From Gordoniibacillus kamchatkensis (GTDB lineage: Bacteria; Bacillota; Bacilli; Paenibacillales; NBRC-103111): 64,000 nt of DNA. Positions 54,151 through 62,980 of this stretch are shown here, in pieces (positions within the stretch are counted from its first letter, which is position 1; every line of letters begins with the position of its first letter). Position numbers and translations under genes: made by a program. The stretch covers positions 1-64,000 of the forward strand of contig NZ_JXAK01000040.1 of NCBI RefSeq assembly GCF_000829455.1. The letters run 5' to 3'. The notes under the pieces are model-generated. The model ran no database searches, was not told where the DNA came from, and saw nothing but the letters and a program-made list of their open reading frames with translations.

Positions 54151-54264
54151 ATGGAGATTGAGGTAGTAGATGATGTTATGAACCGGATCCTGTTAGGTGA
54201 AGCGGTTCACAAAAAAACAAATCGGTTGCCGGAGGTTTACCCAACTATCGACAGGTGTACGTAG
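54151..54264 (+). CDS. Small ORF between the lsa-type and cfr-like genes
   Basis: ATG 54151 lies 11 bases after AGGAGG and opens a 37-residue acidic product (MEIEVVDDVMNRILLGEAV, ending TIDRCT). It could be a leader peptide of the next gene or the remnant of a larger gene. GC-rich inverted repeats with T-runs follow at 54274-54346. Confidence 0.4.
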   Translation: MEIEVVDDVMNRILLGEAVHKKTNRLPEVYPTIDRCT

Positions 54265-54372
54265 CGATCCGTCTGCAAGCGTATGCGCTTTTTCTGTATA
54301 GTTGGTTAATGACGTGTCAAAGCGCCAACTGACGGTTGCTTTTTACGTTTTCTCCGGCGGTAAGGAGAAGAC

Positions 54373-55404
54373 ATGAGACTAACCTCGAAATATGAAACAA
54401 TTCGGAGAATGTTATCCGACTTCAAGCAGCCCGAGTATCGGTATGCTCAGATTATGGACGCGATTTTCAAGCAAAACGTCGGCGAATACGGACGGATGAC
54501 CATACTGCCCAAATTTTTGCGCGACGAGTTGACCCGGATGCTTGGTCCGAACGTTTGCAGCATCGTTCCGGTAAAGGAACTCACGTCGAAACAGGTCAGC
54601 AAGGTGCTGTTTGCCATTGCAGGTGACGAACGCGTTGAGGCCGTACGGCTTACTTATGAGCGGGGGTGGAAATCGTACTGCATTTCCACGCAGTGCGGCT
54701 GCGGATTCGGGTGCAGGTTTTGCGCTACCGGTACCATCGGCCTGAAACGAAATCTGACCGCCGACGAAATTACCGACCAATTGCTGCACTTTCGCTTGAA
54801 CGGCCACGCCTTGGACAGCGTCTCATTCATGGGCATGGGGGAGGCGCTCGCCAACCCGCATATTTTTGATGCCATGACGATTTTGACCGACCCGCATCTC
54901 TTTGGTTTAGGACATCGACGAATTACGATTTCCACCATCGGCTTGCTGCCGGGGATCGACAGGCTGACACGGGAGTTTCCGCAGGTCAATCTAACGTTCT
55001 CGCTGCATTCGCCGTTTGACGATCAGAGAAGCGAGCTGATGCCGATCAACGACCGATTCCCGGTCCGCGACGTGCTGAAGGCATTGGATCGTCACATCCT
55101 CCATACAGGGAGAAAGGTGTATATTGCGTATATTCTTCTTCGCGGAGTCAACGACTCGACGGCGCATGCGGAAGAAGTTGCCGAGTTGTTAAGGGGACGG
55201 GGACCCGGGGAACATCTCTACCACGTTAACCTGATTCCATTCAATTCGACCGACGTTACGCCAGACAGCTATCGGCAATCTGATCCTGATCGGATTAAAG
55301 CGTTTGTTCGGATCTTGAAGTCAAAGGGTATCAGCGTCACGGTCCGAACCCAATTCGGATCGGACATTAACGCGGCATGCGGCCAGCTATACCGCTCCGA
55401 ATAA
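54373..55404 (+). CDS. Cfr-like 23S rRNA (adenine-2503-C8) methyltransferase
   Basis: 343 residues, radical SAM. The 4Fe-4S Cys are in CGCGFGCRFC (C110, C114, C117), and the methyl-carrying Cys is C336 in NAACGQLY. GMGEALAN, LTFSLHSPF and MPINDRFP match Cfr throughout. The local form STQCGCGFGC, rather than the TQVGCAMGC of housekeeping RlmN, points to the Cfr/Clb group. Those enzymes methylate A2503 at C8 and confer resistance to phenicols, lincosamides, oxazolidinones, pleuromutilins and streptogramin A. ATG 54373 follows AAGGAGAAG. Confidence 0.88.
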   Translation: MRLTSKYETIRRMLSDFKQPEYRYAQIMDAIFKQNVGEYGRMTILPKFLRDELTRMLGPNVCSIVPVKELTSKQVSKVLFAIAGDERVEAVRLTYERGWKSYCISTQCGCGFGCRFCATGTIGLKRNLTADEITDQLLHFRLNGHALDSVSFMGMGEALANPHIFDAMTILTDPHLFGLGHRRITISTIGLLPGIDRLTREFPQVNLTFSLHSPFDDQRSELMPINDRFPVRDVLKALDRHILHTGRKVYIAYILLRGVNDSTAHAEEVAELLRGRGPGEHLYHVNLIPFNSTDVTPDSYRQSDPDRIKAFVRILKSKGISVTVRTQFGSDINAACGQLYRSE

Positions 55405-55462
55405 TCGATGTCGGAAATGAAATTGATTACGCCGGACGCAGCGGGACTGCGACTGGAAAGAG

Positions 55463-55493
55463 AACGGCTGCCGTGAAGATGGCAGCCGTTTTG
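55463..55493 (+). terminator. Terminator of the cfr-like gene
   Basis: AACGGCTGCC pairs with GGCAGCCGTT around GTGAAGAT and is followed by TTGATTT. Confidence 0.75.
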
Positions 55494-55616
55494 ATTTGCG
55501 GTGTAGGCTTTCAAGTAAATAAAAGACAGTCATACCTGAAAACCGGGAGTTATCGATTGGGGCTATTTGCTTTTGTATCAGGCTAACGATTTCCCCGCTC
55601 CGGAGAAACATGAACG

Positions 55617-55663
55617 TTTGAATATGACATACTGTTGTCATATTCAAAATGTTAAAATATGCT
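55617..55663 (+). promoter_or_regulatory. Promoter with a 13-bp perfect inverted repeat
   Basis: TTTGAATATGACA (55617-55629) and TGTCATATTCAAA (55636-55648) form a perfect 13-bp inverted repeat with a 6-base spacer. TTGTCA at 55635-55640 and TATGCT at 55658-55663 form a -35/-10 pair with 17-base spacing, so a repressor bound to the repeat would cover the -35 box. Confidence 0.6.
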
Positions 55664-55691
55664 AAGTCCATCCAAAAGGAGAGATACCATT

Positions 55692-56311
55692 TTGAGTACG
55701 AAGATAGATTACAAGAAAGATTTTAAACAACTGTATTTGCCGAAAACGTTGCCGGAAATTGTGGAAGTGCCGAGGATGCCGTTTATTATGGTCAACGGTT
55801 CCGGAGACCCTAACGGCGAGGAATTTGCGAGAGCGGTGGAAGCTTTGTACAGCTTGAGTTATGCGGTGAGAATGTCTTACAAAAGTGACGATGTACCGCC
55901 TGGATACTACGAATATACGGTTTTTCCGCTTGAGGGTGTGTGGGATTTGGTTGATCGGACCAACCTGCGACACAAAAAAGCAATTTGAAGTATACGATTA
56001 TGATACGCCAACCCGATTTTTTGACAGAACAATGGTTTGAGCGGTTTCTTGAACACGCGAAAAAGAAAAAACCGAATCCGTTTCTTGAGCATGTCCGGTT
56101 CGAGCATGTGGAAGAAGGATTGTGTTGTCAAATGATGCATATCGGAAGCTTTGACGATGAACCGAAAAGCTTTGCTCGAATGGAAGCGTTCTGCGCAGAG
56201 AATGGTTATAGCCGTGCCAGCAAAATTCATCGGGAGATTTATTTGACGGATCCTCGAAAGACGAAACCGGAAAAGCTGAAAACGGTGTTAAGATTTCTTG
56301 CGAAGAAATGA
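55692..56311 (+). CDS. GyrI-like small-molecule-binding protein (frame broken)
   Basis: The N-terminal half (KIDYKKDFKQLYLPKTLPEIVEVPRMPFIMVNGSGDPNGEEFARAVEALYSLSYAVR) and the C-terminal half (KYTIMIRQPDFL, QMMHIGSFDDEPKSF, HREIYLTDPRKTKPEKLKTVLR) are the two halves of one GyrI-like protein. They lie in different frames that meet near 55959-55969; one missing base joins them (PATQKSNLKYTIM) into ~206 residues. Translation starts at TTG 55692 after AAAGGAGAG. The fold binds hydrophobic ligands in multidrug sensors, and this stand-alone form has no DNA-binding domain. Confidence 0.78.
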
Positions 56312-56500
56312 TTATTCGCGTCCAAACACAAATTAGGGCAGTGAATCTGGCCACGGTGGGAGTGCGCATCACCGGCAACTAGGAGATCAGCGGCGGTTCA
56401 GTCCGCGCAACAGGTAACGAGGCTGTAGGGCACGAACGCTAAAGCCACACTAAAATCAGGTTCTAGTGGTGTCAAAGCCGCAGACGTTCACAATGGTGAG

Positions 56501-56521
56501 GCCGCCCGACAAGAGGGCGGC
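56501..56521. terminator. Hairpin before the PhnB-like gene end
   Basis: GCCGCCC pairs with GGGCGGC around an 8-base loop. It lies about 60 bases after the end of the minus-strand gene at 56581; the T-run is poor. Confidence 0.4.
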
Positions 56522-56580
56522 TTCACCTTCAACGGCTGCCTGATGAACGCTGCGCGTCCTTCACTAGGCACGCAAGGTCA

Positions 56581-57498
56581 TTACTCTCGAAAGGCTTTTT
56601 GCAAATCCGCAATGTTAAACTTTTTCATCTTCAAGAACGCCTTCGTGACGCGATTGCGTTGTTCCGGCGTGCCCCCGGTCATCATCTCGTCCATCGCAAC
56701 AGGGGAGATCTGCCACGAGACGCCGTATTTGTCTTTAAGCCAGCCGCACTGCTCGGCCTCGGGCACGGCGGAAAGCTTTTCCCAGTAGTAGTCGATTTCC
56801 TCCTGCGTCTCGCAACAGACCATTAGGGAAATCGCCTCGTTGAAATTGAACCGGTGTTCCAGCGCTGCGTCCATTGCCGCAAACCAGGTGTTCTCCAGCA
56901 TAAAGTCGGTGAACATAACCGTTCCCTCTTTGTTCGGCTCTTGACCGGGGCCATACCGGAAGAGGGCGCCGGGTTTGGCGTTTCGGAAAACCGAAAGATA
57001 GAACTCGCGTGCCTCTTCCGCCTTGCCGAAGTTGTTGTTCGCAAACATCAAGGAAGGGACAATCGCGGGCCGCGGCTCCCCGTCCGGATTCGTCAGGATG
57101 AGCTGCCATGTGACACCGTACTTGTCCTGGATCCAGCCATACCGTTCGCTGAACGGGTATTTGTCGAGCGGCATAAGCGCGGTGCCGCCTTCGGACAACT
57201 TACTCCACACCTCGTCTATCATTTCTCTCGCATTTTTATCCCGGGACGGATCGAAGTTAACGATAAACGAAATGGCAGGATTGAACTTAAAGAGCGGCCC
57301 CGCGGAGATGGCCATGAACGGATGCTCCCGGACGTTGAACGAAACGAGATCGCAATCGCCCGAGGGCGTGTCGCGCAAGGTCGTCGCGCTCGTGATTTTG
57401 GAGTCCGGGAATACGGAGCAATAGAACTCCGCGGCTTCTTTCGCCTCCTTGTCGAACCACAAGTGCGGGGTGATGGGCTGGATAAGCTGCTTCATCAT
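56581..57498 (-). CDS. Tandem VOC/PhnB-like protein
   Basis: 305 residues made of two related VOC halves. Half 1 (about 5-150) has ITPHLWFDKEAKEAAEFYCSVFPDSKI and ends RYGWIQDKYGVTWQLIL. Half 2 (about 155-290) has PSLMFANNNFGKAEEAREFYLSVFRN and ends CGWLKDKYGVSWQISP. The parallel endings show the duplication. The family is often mislabelled as 3-demethylubiquinone methyltransferase; the real function is unknown. RBS AAGGAGGG precedes ATG 57498. Confidence 0.82.
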   Translation of the reverse strand: MMKQLIQPITPHLWFDKEAKEAAEFYCSVFPDSKITSATTLRDTPSGDCDLVSFNVREHPFMAISAGPLFKFNPAISFIVNFDPSRDKNAREMIDEVWSKLSEGGTALMPLDKYPFSERYGWIQDKYGVTWQLILTNPDGEPRPAIVPSLMFANNNFGKAEEAREFYLSVFRNAKPGALFRYGPGQEPNKEGTVMFTDFMLENTWFAAMDAALEHRFNFNEAISLMVCCETQEEIDYYWEKLSAVPEAEQCGWLKDKYGVSWQISPVAMDEMMTGGTPEQRNRVTKAFLKMKKFNIADLQKAFRE

Positions 57499-57810
57499 AT
57501 TTCCCTCCTTTTGTAATAAGGCGCATACCTTACTTTGATTTTAACAAAAGGATTGATCCTGCGTTTCTTTCCGATTGCTGTTTTAATAGAATTGTTCAAA
57601 TCATGTAGGCGGCAACCGGGTGAAGGAGCAACCATAAGCCGTAAAATGCCAAGTTCCCGCACCGCTCTCAACAAAAAATATTCCCGGGAACGTGTTCCAC
57701 GAATTGCGTAGAAAATTCGATACGGTTTCTTGAATCAAAGCGCAGCATAAAGAAATAAAAGCGGGAACGCCGCCATCTCGCAAGCGGCATTCCGCTTCCA
57801 AACGCCCCGC
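57499..57810. other. Intergenic stretch, nothing recognised
   Basis: I see no RBS-supported frame. It should hold the promoter of the PhnB-like gene near 57510-57560 and the terminator of the GH4 gene near 57750-57800 (GGAACGCCGCC..GGCATTCC is a possible imperfect stem). Confidence 0.4.
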
Positions 57811-59318
57811 CTACTGTGCGGCCGCCGGCCGCTCTATCGCCTTATCGGCTTCGCCGGCGTTACGTTTTGCCGCTTCGCGGTCGGCCTGCATCTCTTCCAC
57901 CGTCTTCACCTTGAGCCGCGCCGCACCTTCGTAGCCGTCGCGCGTCGGCAGCCGCGGTCCGGCCGCGATGCGCGCTTTGGCGTCTGCGATGGCGTCTTTG
58001 TACTGCGGCAGCCACTCCTCCTCGGCAACGAGCATATCGTCGACCATCTGCCATATTTCCGGCGGCGTGCAGACGGCGCCGACGAGCGGATCCATCATCA
58101 TCGCCTGCCGCAGAAGCTTGTCGTCGCCGCGTACGGCCGCTTCTACCGCTAGCCGCTGCACGGCAATGCTCGCGTTGCACACAGCGGCGCAGCCGAGCGG
58201 CAAGTCGCCGACTTGCGGCATGTTGATGCCGTTGCGGTCAACATAGCCGGGCGCCTCGATGACAGCATCGTCCGGCAAGTTGGCGATAATCCCTTTGTTC
58301 ACGACGTTAAAATGCCCCCGGTACACGCGGCCCGTCTCCAGCCCTTCAATGATGTACGAGCCGTGCTCCTGGCTGCGTTTCTCCGGCACGTACGGCAACG
58401 CCGGCTCCTTCATCCAGTTCGGAAAATCGGTCTCGAACCAGTTCCGCCCCTCCGTGCAAACACGCAAATATCCGCCCGTTTCGCCGTTGATCCACGAGCC
58501 GAGATCGATCCAGTCGCGGATCTCGTCAGGCGCTTGCGGTACCACGGCACGTATTCGCTTAAGTGTCCGTTCGACTCCGTGCTGTAATAGCCGAAGCGGC
58601 GCAGCATGTCGATGCGCACCTTTTCCGTCTTGCTGAACTCGGGATGGTTCTCGAACGCCTCCAGCAGCCTGCCGGTCATGTCAATTCCTTTATGTTTGAC
58701 CGATATGTACCACGTCTGATGGTTGATGCCGGCGCAAACGATATCGACTTCTTCCTTCTTCAGCCCGAGCGCCTTGGCGATTTGCCGGTGTCCGCCCTGC
58801 ACGCCGTGGCACAGCCCGACGGTACGCACGCCGCCATACTTGTTGCACGCCCAAGTCAGCATCGCCATCGGATTCGCGTAGTTCAGCATCAGCACGTCCG
58901 GCTCCGCCGCCTCGCGCACGTCCTTGCAAATGTCCAGCATCGCCTCGATACCGCGCTGGCCGTACATAATGCCGCCGGCGCACAGCGTGTCCCCGACGCA
59001 TTGATCGACGCCGTAGCGGAGCGGAATGTCGACGTCATGCCGAAAAGCTTCAAGCCCGCCGACGCGCACGACGACGAACACATAGCGGGCCCCGCGCACC
59101 GCTTCCCGCCGGTCGGTCGTCGATTCGATCTCGATCGCCAGGCCGTTTTCGCGGATGTCCCGCTGGCACAGCTGCGTCACCATGTCCAAGTTGCGCGCAT
59201 TAATGTCCGTAAACGACACCCGGATGCCGCGAAACTCCGGCACTGCCAGCAAATCCTTCAGAAGCCCGCGCGTAAAGCCGATGCTGCCCGCCCCGATAAA
59301 AGCAACCTTAAACGACAT
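57811..59318 (-). CDS. GH4-family alpha-galactosidase/glucosidase (frame broken)
   Basis: The N-terminal Rossmann motif FIGAGSIGFTRGLLKDLL binds NAD+, which GH4 enzymes use in a redox-elimination mechanism with a divalent metal. LNYANPMAMLTW, GLCHGVQG and the metal ligands Cys and His of LCHG and GINHQTW are intact. The frame changes near 58525-58533, and the C-terminal half continues as PDEIRDWIDLGSWINGETGG. One missing base in GCGCC(C)TGACG restores ~502 residues. The preceding AraC gene suggests sugar-induced expression. The restored enzyme looks like MelA-type; the sugar is a guess. Confidence 0.82.
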
Positions 59319-59558
59319 GAGAAAGCTCACTCCCCGTTATAATGCGGCCCAAGAAGAACCGGCCAACGCCGTCCTTTCCCGGCGGCTCCCGTTTCTCGCT
59401 CGGAATCGGCCTAAGCATTAGCGCAGCTTAATCCTATCCGACACAGCAAGGATACACGGTTTACGCCGCTCTTGGGCTATCTAGGCAAAGTGTAGCAAAC
59501 CGCCGCCGGGGAGCGCTTTCAAGATCGTCACCTCTATCGCCGCGCCATGTACAAAATC

Positions 59559-60449
59559 CTAACTTTCCGCACCATGCCCTGCGGTCGTCCGGGCCTGACT
59601 TCGGTACTGCTGAGGCGTCAGTCCGGTATGCTTCTTGAACACCGCGCTGAAATACTGCCGGCTGCCAAGGCCGATGTAATCGGCAATATCGCCGACCGGC
59701 ACATCGTCTTTGCCGAGCAGCATTTTGGCTTTAACAATCCGGTAAGACGTCAAATATTCGAGCACGGTGACGCCCGTCTGCCGTTTAAAAATGCGGTGCA
59801 AATACCCGGGATGCACGTTCACGGCGGCGGCGATGTCTTTGACCTGAAGCCCGCAGTCGTAATGCTGGTGCATGTAGCGGATCGCCTGCCGCACATATCG
59901 CTCGCTTGCTTCCTGCCCGCTCTCCCTCGCTTCCGCCGCAAGCCGTGCCGTCTGCAGGAGCAGCTGCGCGAACAGCAGCCGCACCATAAGCTCGCGTCCG
60001 GGCTCGCGGCTGTCCAGGTGGAGCACGAGGCTGCGCAGCGCATGCTGCACGTCGCTCGGATCGCGGAGCACAAGCACCGGCTGCGCCTCGCGCAAAAAGG
60101 CAGCGAGCGCCGGATCGCCCTCTGCCAGCTGCCTAAGCGCGGGAAAAGAGCAAGCCTCGCGAACGAAGACGAACTCGACGTTCAGCATTCGGCAAGGCTG
60201 GTCCTGGCCGACGAGAAGCCGATGCGGCACGCCGGCATCCAGCACGATGAACTCGCCTTTGCGCAGCGCGATCGCTTCGCGCTCCGTATGCACTTCGCAG
60301 CTGCCGGAAATGACGTACATGATTTCGGCCCGGTCGTGAGCGTGATAAGGCATCTTGAACCCGTCCCACTGCCTGTAATAATAAGCCTCGAACCGGGGAT
60401 GGTAGTCGCCGTCCAGAAGCTCCGGCCGGTACAGGCTGAATCGTTCCAT
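59559..60449 (-). CDS. AraC-family transcriptional regulator
   Basis: 296 residues. The N-terminal cupin-like sugar-sensing domain has MPYHAHDRAEIMYVISGSCEV and LRKGEFIVLDAGVPHRL. The C-terminal pair of helix-turn-helix motifs (about 190-290) has VKDIAAAVNVHPGYLHRIFKRQTGVTVLEYL and IADYIGLGSRQYFSAVFKKHTGLTPQQYR. It is followed on the same strand by the GH4 gene, 240 bases away, which is the probable target. The start is ATG 60449; the preceding TTG codon lacks suitable spacing. Confidence 0.87.
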   Translation of the reverse strand: MERFSLYRPELLDGDYHPRFEAYYYRQWDGFKMPYHAHDRAEIMYVISGSCEVHTEREAIALRKGEFIVLDAGVPHRLLVGQDQPCRMLNVEFVFVREACSFPALRQLAEGDPALAAFLREAQPVLVLRDPSDVQHALRSLVLHLDSREPGRELMVRLLFAQLLLQTARLAAEARESGQEASERYVRQAIRYMHQHYDCGLQVKDIAAAVNVHPGYLHRIFKRQTGVTVLEYLTSYRIVKAKMLLGKDDVPVGDIADYIGLGSRQYFSAVFKKHTGLTPQQYRSQARTTAGHGAES

Positions 60450-60536
60450 CAAGCGTTCCCTGCCTCTCCTCTCGATCGAACCGTTTCCTCCATCATACCC
60501 TCATTTTCGGGCGGTTGAAAATAGAGCGGCACATAG

Positions 60537-60583
60537 AAAAAACGGCCCGCTTCGCAGGCGTACGCTTGCGAATGAGCCGTTTT
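60537..60583 (-). terminator. Terminator of yvyF
   Basis: AAAACGGC pairs with GCCGTTTT, with an inner TTCGCAGGCG/CGCTTGCGAA stem and a T-run in the leftward direction. It lies 23 bases after the stop at 60606. Confidence 0.75.
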
Positions 60584-60605
60584 CGATCATCGTTGCGGTC
60601 GGGGG

Positions 60606-61007
60606 TCAATCTCTTCTAATATGGCTATGAAATGCGGTAGAGCTGTTCGGCCGAGCAGCCGCCGGCGGAGCCGAGCCCGAACCGCTTTCCCGCAGCCGTT
60701 TCACCTGGTCTTGGCAGGAGCTGCAAATGGTATCGACTTTGATCGGCTTCCCGCACATCGCGCACGGATATTCGAAATTTTTGGCGCCTTTTGTCGAAAT
60801 TCTGCCTTCGCGGATAAATTTCAATATCAAATTTGTCGGAACTTCCGTCGCTTCATGCAGTTCTTGCAGCGTACAATCCATATGCTCGCGCAAATAGTCG
60901 CGGCATGCCATGTACTGTAACTCTTCCTTTTTGATGCAGTCCGGACAAATGTCTTTTAGTGCTTTGTTGAAGAGCCTGTGGCAATTTATACAATGCGCTA
61001 ATGCCAT
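60606..61007 (-). CDS. yvyF: YvyF-like flagellar operon protein
   Basis: 133 residues. An N-terminal zinc-ribbon-like pair of Cys motifs (HCINCHRLF, DICPDCIKKE) is followed by a helical segment TLQELHEATEVPTNLILKFIREGRIS and a second Cys set (YPCAMCGKPI, TICSSCQDQV). This is the arrangement of YvyF, found beside flgM and flgK in Bacillus. Here no flagellar gene adjoins it in the window. GGAGGAGGACATC precedes ATG 61007. Confidence 0.8.
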   Translation of the reverse strand: MALAHCINCHRLFNKALKDICPDCIKKEELQYMACRDYLREHMDCTLQELHEATEVPTNLILKFIREGRISTKGAKNFEYPCAMCGKPIKVDTICSSCQDQVKRLRESGSGSAPPAAARPNSSTAFHSHIRRD

Positions 61008-61105
61008 GATGTCCTCCTCCAAGCTGTTTGTAAATCTATTATAAGATTTTTGCCGCAAACCGCAAATCATTTCATAGACCGGTAGACTGCATTGGAAAAA
61101 TAGAA

Positions 61106-61139
61106 GGCGGCACGCCCTCGTCGCAAGGAACGTGCCGCC
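61106..61139 (-). terminator. Terminator of sdaAA
   Basis: GGCGGCACG pairs with CGTGCCGCC. Read leftward it is followed by TTCTATTTTT. Confidence 0.75.
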
Positions 61140-61146
61140 GCTATTC

Positions 61147-62027
61147 TCAATCTGCTCTGCCTTTGATTTGCTGCAAAATCTTTTTGCCCGTCGGCGTCTG
61201 CGCGAGTCCCCCTTTGGCGGTCTCGCGGTGCGCCTCCGGCATCGCGCTGCCGACCTCCAGCATCACCTGGATGACCTCATCCGACGGGATGACGCTCCGC
61301 ACTCCGGCGAGCGCCATATCGGCCGCCGCCAGCGCAGTTACGGCGCCGAAGCCGTTGCGCACGATGCACGGAATTTCGACGAGGCCGCCGACCGGATCGC
61401 AGATGAGGCCGAGCGTGTTTTTGAGCGCGAGGCCGACCGCATGCGCGGCCTGGGCCGGCGTTCCGCCGCGCAGCTCGACCATGGCGCCGGCAGCCATCGC
61501 GATCGCGGAGCCGATCTCCGCCTGGCAGCCGCCTTCGGCGCCGCTGACGAACGAGTTGTTGGCGATGACGTAGCCGATTGCGCCGGCCGCGAACAGCGCC
61601 ATCGTCGCGGTCTCGTCGGTGAAGCCGTAGCGCTCCTGGGCGCTGACGAGCACCCCAGGCAAGATGCCGCAGGAGCCCGCCGTCGGGGTGGCGACAATGC
61701 GGCCCATGGACGCATTGACCTCGCTCACGCCGAGCGCATACGCCAGCCGCCGGCGCTGTCCGCGCCGAGACACGTGTCGCCCGTCTCGAGCCGCGCCAGC
61801 ACGCGGCGGGCGTCGCCGCCGCTGAAGCCGCTGCGCGACGTCGTGTCCTCTGTCGTCCCGCGCCGCACCGCTTCTTTCATAACCGTGTAATAGGCCGCCA
61901 TCTTGGCGAATTCCGTCTCGCGCGGCTTCCCCGACTCGGCGCATTGATCCTGAAGCATCAGCTCACCGATGCCGATGCCCTCCTGCGCGCATACCGTCAC
62001 CATATCCGCCATCGTCCGAAATCTCAT
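61147..62027 (-). CDS. sdaAA: L-serine dehydratase alpha subunit (frame broken)
   Basis: The alpha chain of the iron-sulfur L-serine ammonia-lyase, which converts serine to pyruvate and ammonia. The N-terminal third (MAAYYTVMKEAVRRGTTEDT, SGFSGGDARRVLARLE) runs to about 61745. The rest (YALGVSEVNASMGRIVATPTAGSCGILPG, LGLICDPVGGLVEIPCIVRNGFG) lies in another frame. One missing base at about 61742-61752 joins them into ~293 residues. The Cys of AGSCG, LICDP and IPCIV are the 4Fe-4S ligands. The gene overlaps sdaAB by 4 bases. Confidence 0.85.
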
Positions 62028-62803
62028 GGCCGTCCCCCCTGGATATCGGCAGTTCCGGTGCCGTCTGCCGTGTCGCCCGCAGTCGCTGCATGTCCCTCTG
62101 CCGCACTTTGCGGCGAAGCTGAAGACGCATCGTCTTCAGCCGTCAAATCTACTGTGCGCACCCGCTGCACGCCCGGCAGCGCAGCCAGCGAGGCGAGCCC
62201 CTCCGCCGCAAGCGGCGAGTCGGTTTCGATTACCGTCATCGCTTCCCCTTTGCGCCCTTTGCGGTCAACGATCATATATCCGATGTTGATTTGCAGTGCG
62301 GCAAGCAGCGTCGTGACGACCGCCAGAAACCCGGTACGGTCTTCGTGCGTCAGCACCAGCGTCGGATAAACGCCGGAGAAGCGCACGTCGAAGCCGTCCA
62401 CGTAGCCGACTTCAATGTTGCCGCCGCCGATCGACGCGCCGATGACGACCGTCTCGCTCCCGCCGCTTCGCAGCTCCAGCTTGACTGTATTCGGATGGGG
62501 CATGTGCTCGGCGCTCTCGCGGAACGTAACCTGCATGCCGGCGCGCTCCGCTTCCGTCATAGCGATAGGGATGCGCGGATCGTCGGTATCGTAACCGAGC
62601 AATCCGCCGACCAAGGCCACATCCGTACCGTGGCCGCGGTACGTTTCGGCGAACGAGCCGTACAGCGTAATAACCGCTACCTGCGGCTGCCGCTCGTGCA
62701 GCATGCGCGCCGCCCGTCCGAGCCGCGCCGCCCCCGCCGTATGCGAGCTGGACGGACCGACCATAGCCGGTCCGATAATGGCGAATACATCTTTAAACCG
62801 CAT
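62024..62803 (-). CDS. sdaAB: L-serine dehydratase beta subunit
   Basis: 259 residues. The N-terminal catalytic part contains FAIIGPAMVGPSSSHTAGAARLG and YGSFAETYRGHGTDVALVGGLLG, both highly conserved in this subunit. An ACT-like domain follows at about 150-220 (PTLVLTHEDRTGFLAVVTTLLA) that may bind serine. The last ~35 residues are a low-complexity Ala/Gly/Thr tail not normally seen. It pairs with SdaAA encoded downstream. Confidence 0.9.
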   Translation of the reverse strand: MRFKDVFAIIGPAMVGPSSSHTAGAARLGRAARMLHERQPQVAVITLYGSFAETYRGHGTDVALVGGLLGYDTDDPRIPIAMTEAERAGMQVTFRESAEHMPHPNTVKLELRSGGSETVVIGASIGGGNIEVGYVDGFDVRFSGVYPTLVLTHEDRTGFLAVVTTLLAALQINIGYMIVDRKGRKGEAMTVIETDSPLAAEGLASLAALPGVQRVRTVDLTAEDDASSASPQSAAEGHAATAGDTADGTGTADIQGGRP

Positions 62804-62980
62804 CTGATCTTTTTCACCGCACTCTCTTATTAGCTGCTACAGTTATAGTATGCCACATAGGTAAGCGGTTCCGAAACAGGTGCCGCGACATTTTTTGCGC
62901 GCGGATGACCGCAACTTTCGGCACAGTGAAACCGTTAATACAGTTAATAAACGACGTTTCGAGAAAGGACATCGGCCTCT

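Noticed and set aside
54274-54346. Second attenuator between the lsa-type and cfr-like genes
   Set aside because: Two T-tailed inverted repeats exist, but the stems are short and no competing antiterminator is evident; kept only as a note in the small-ORF entry.
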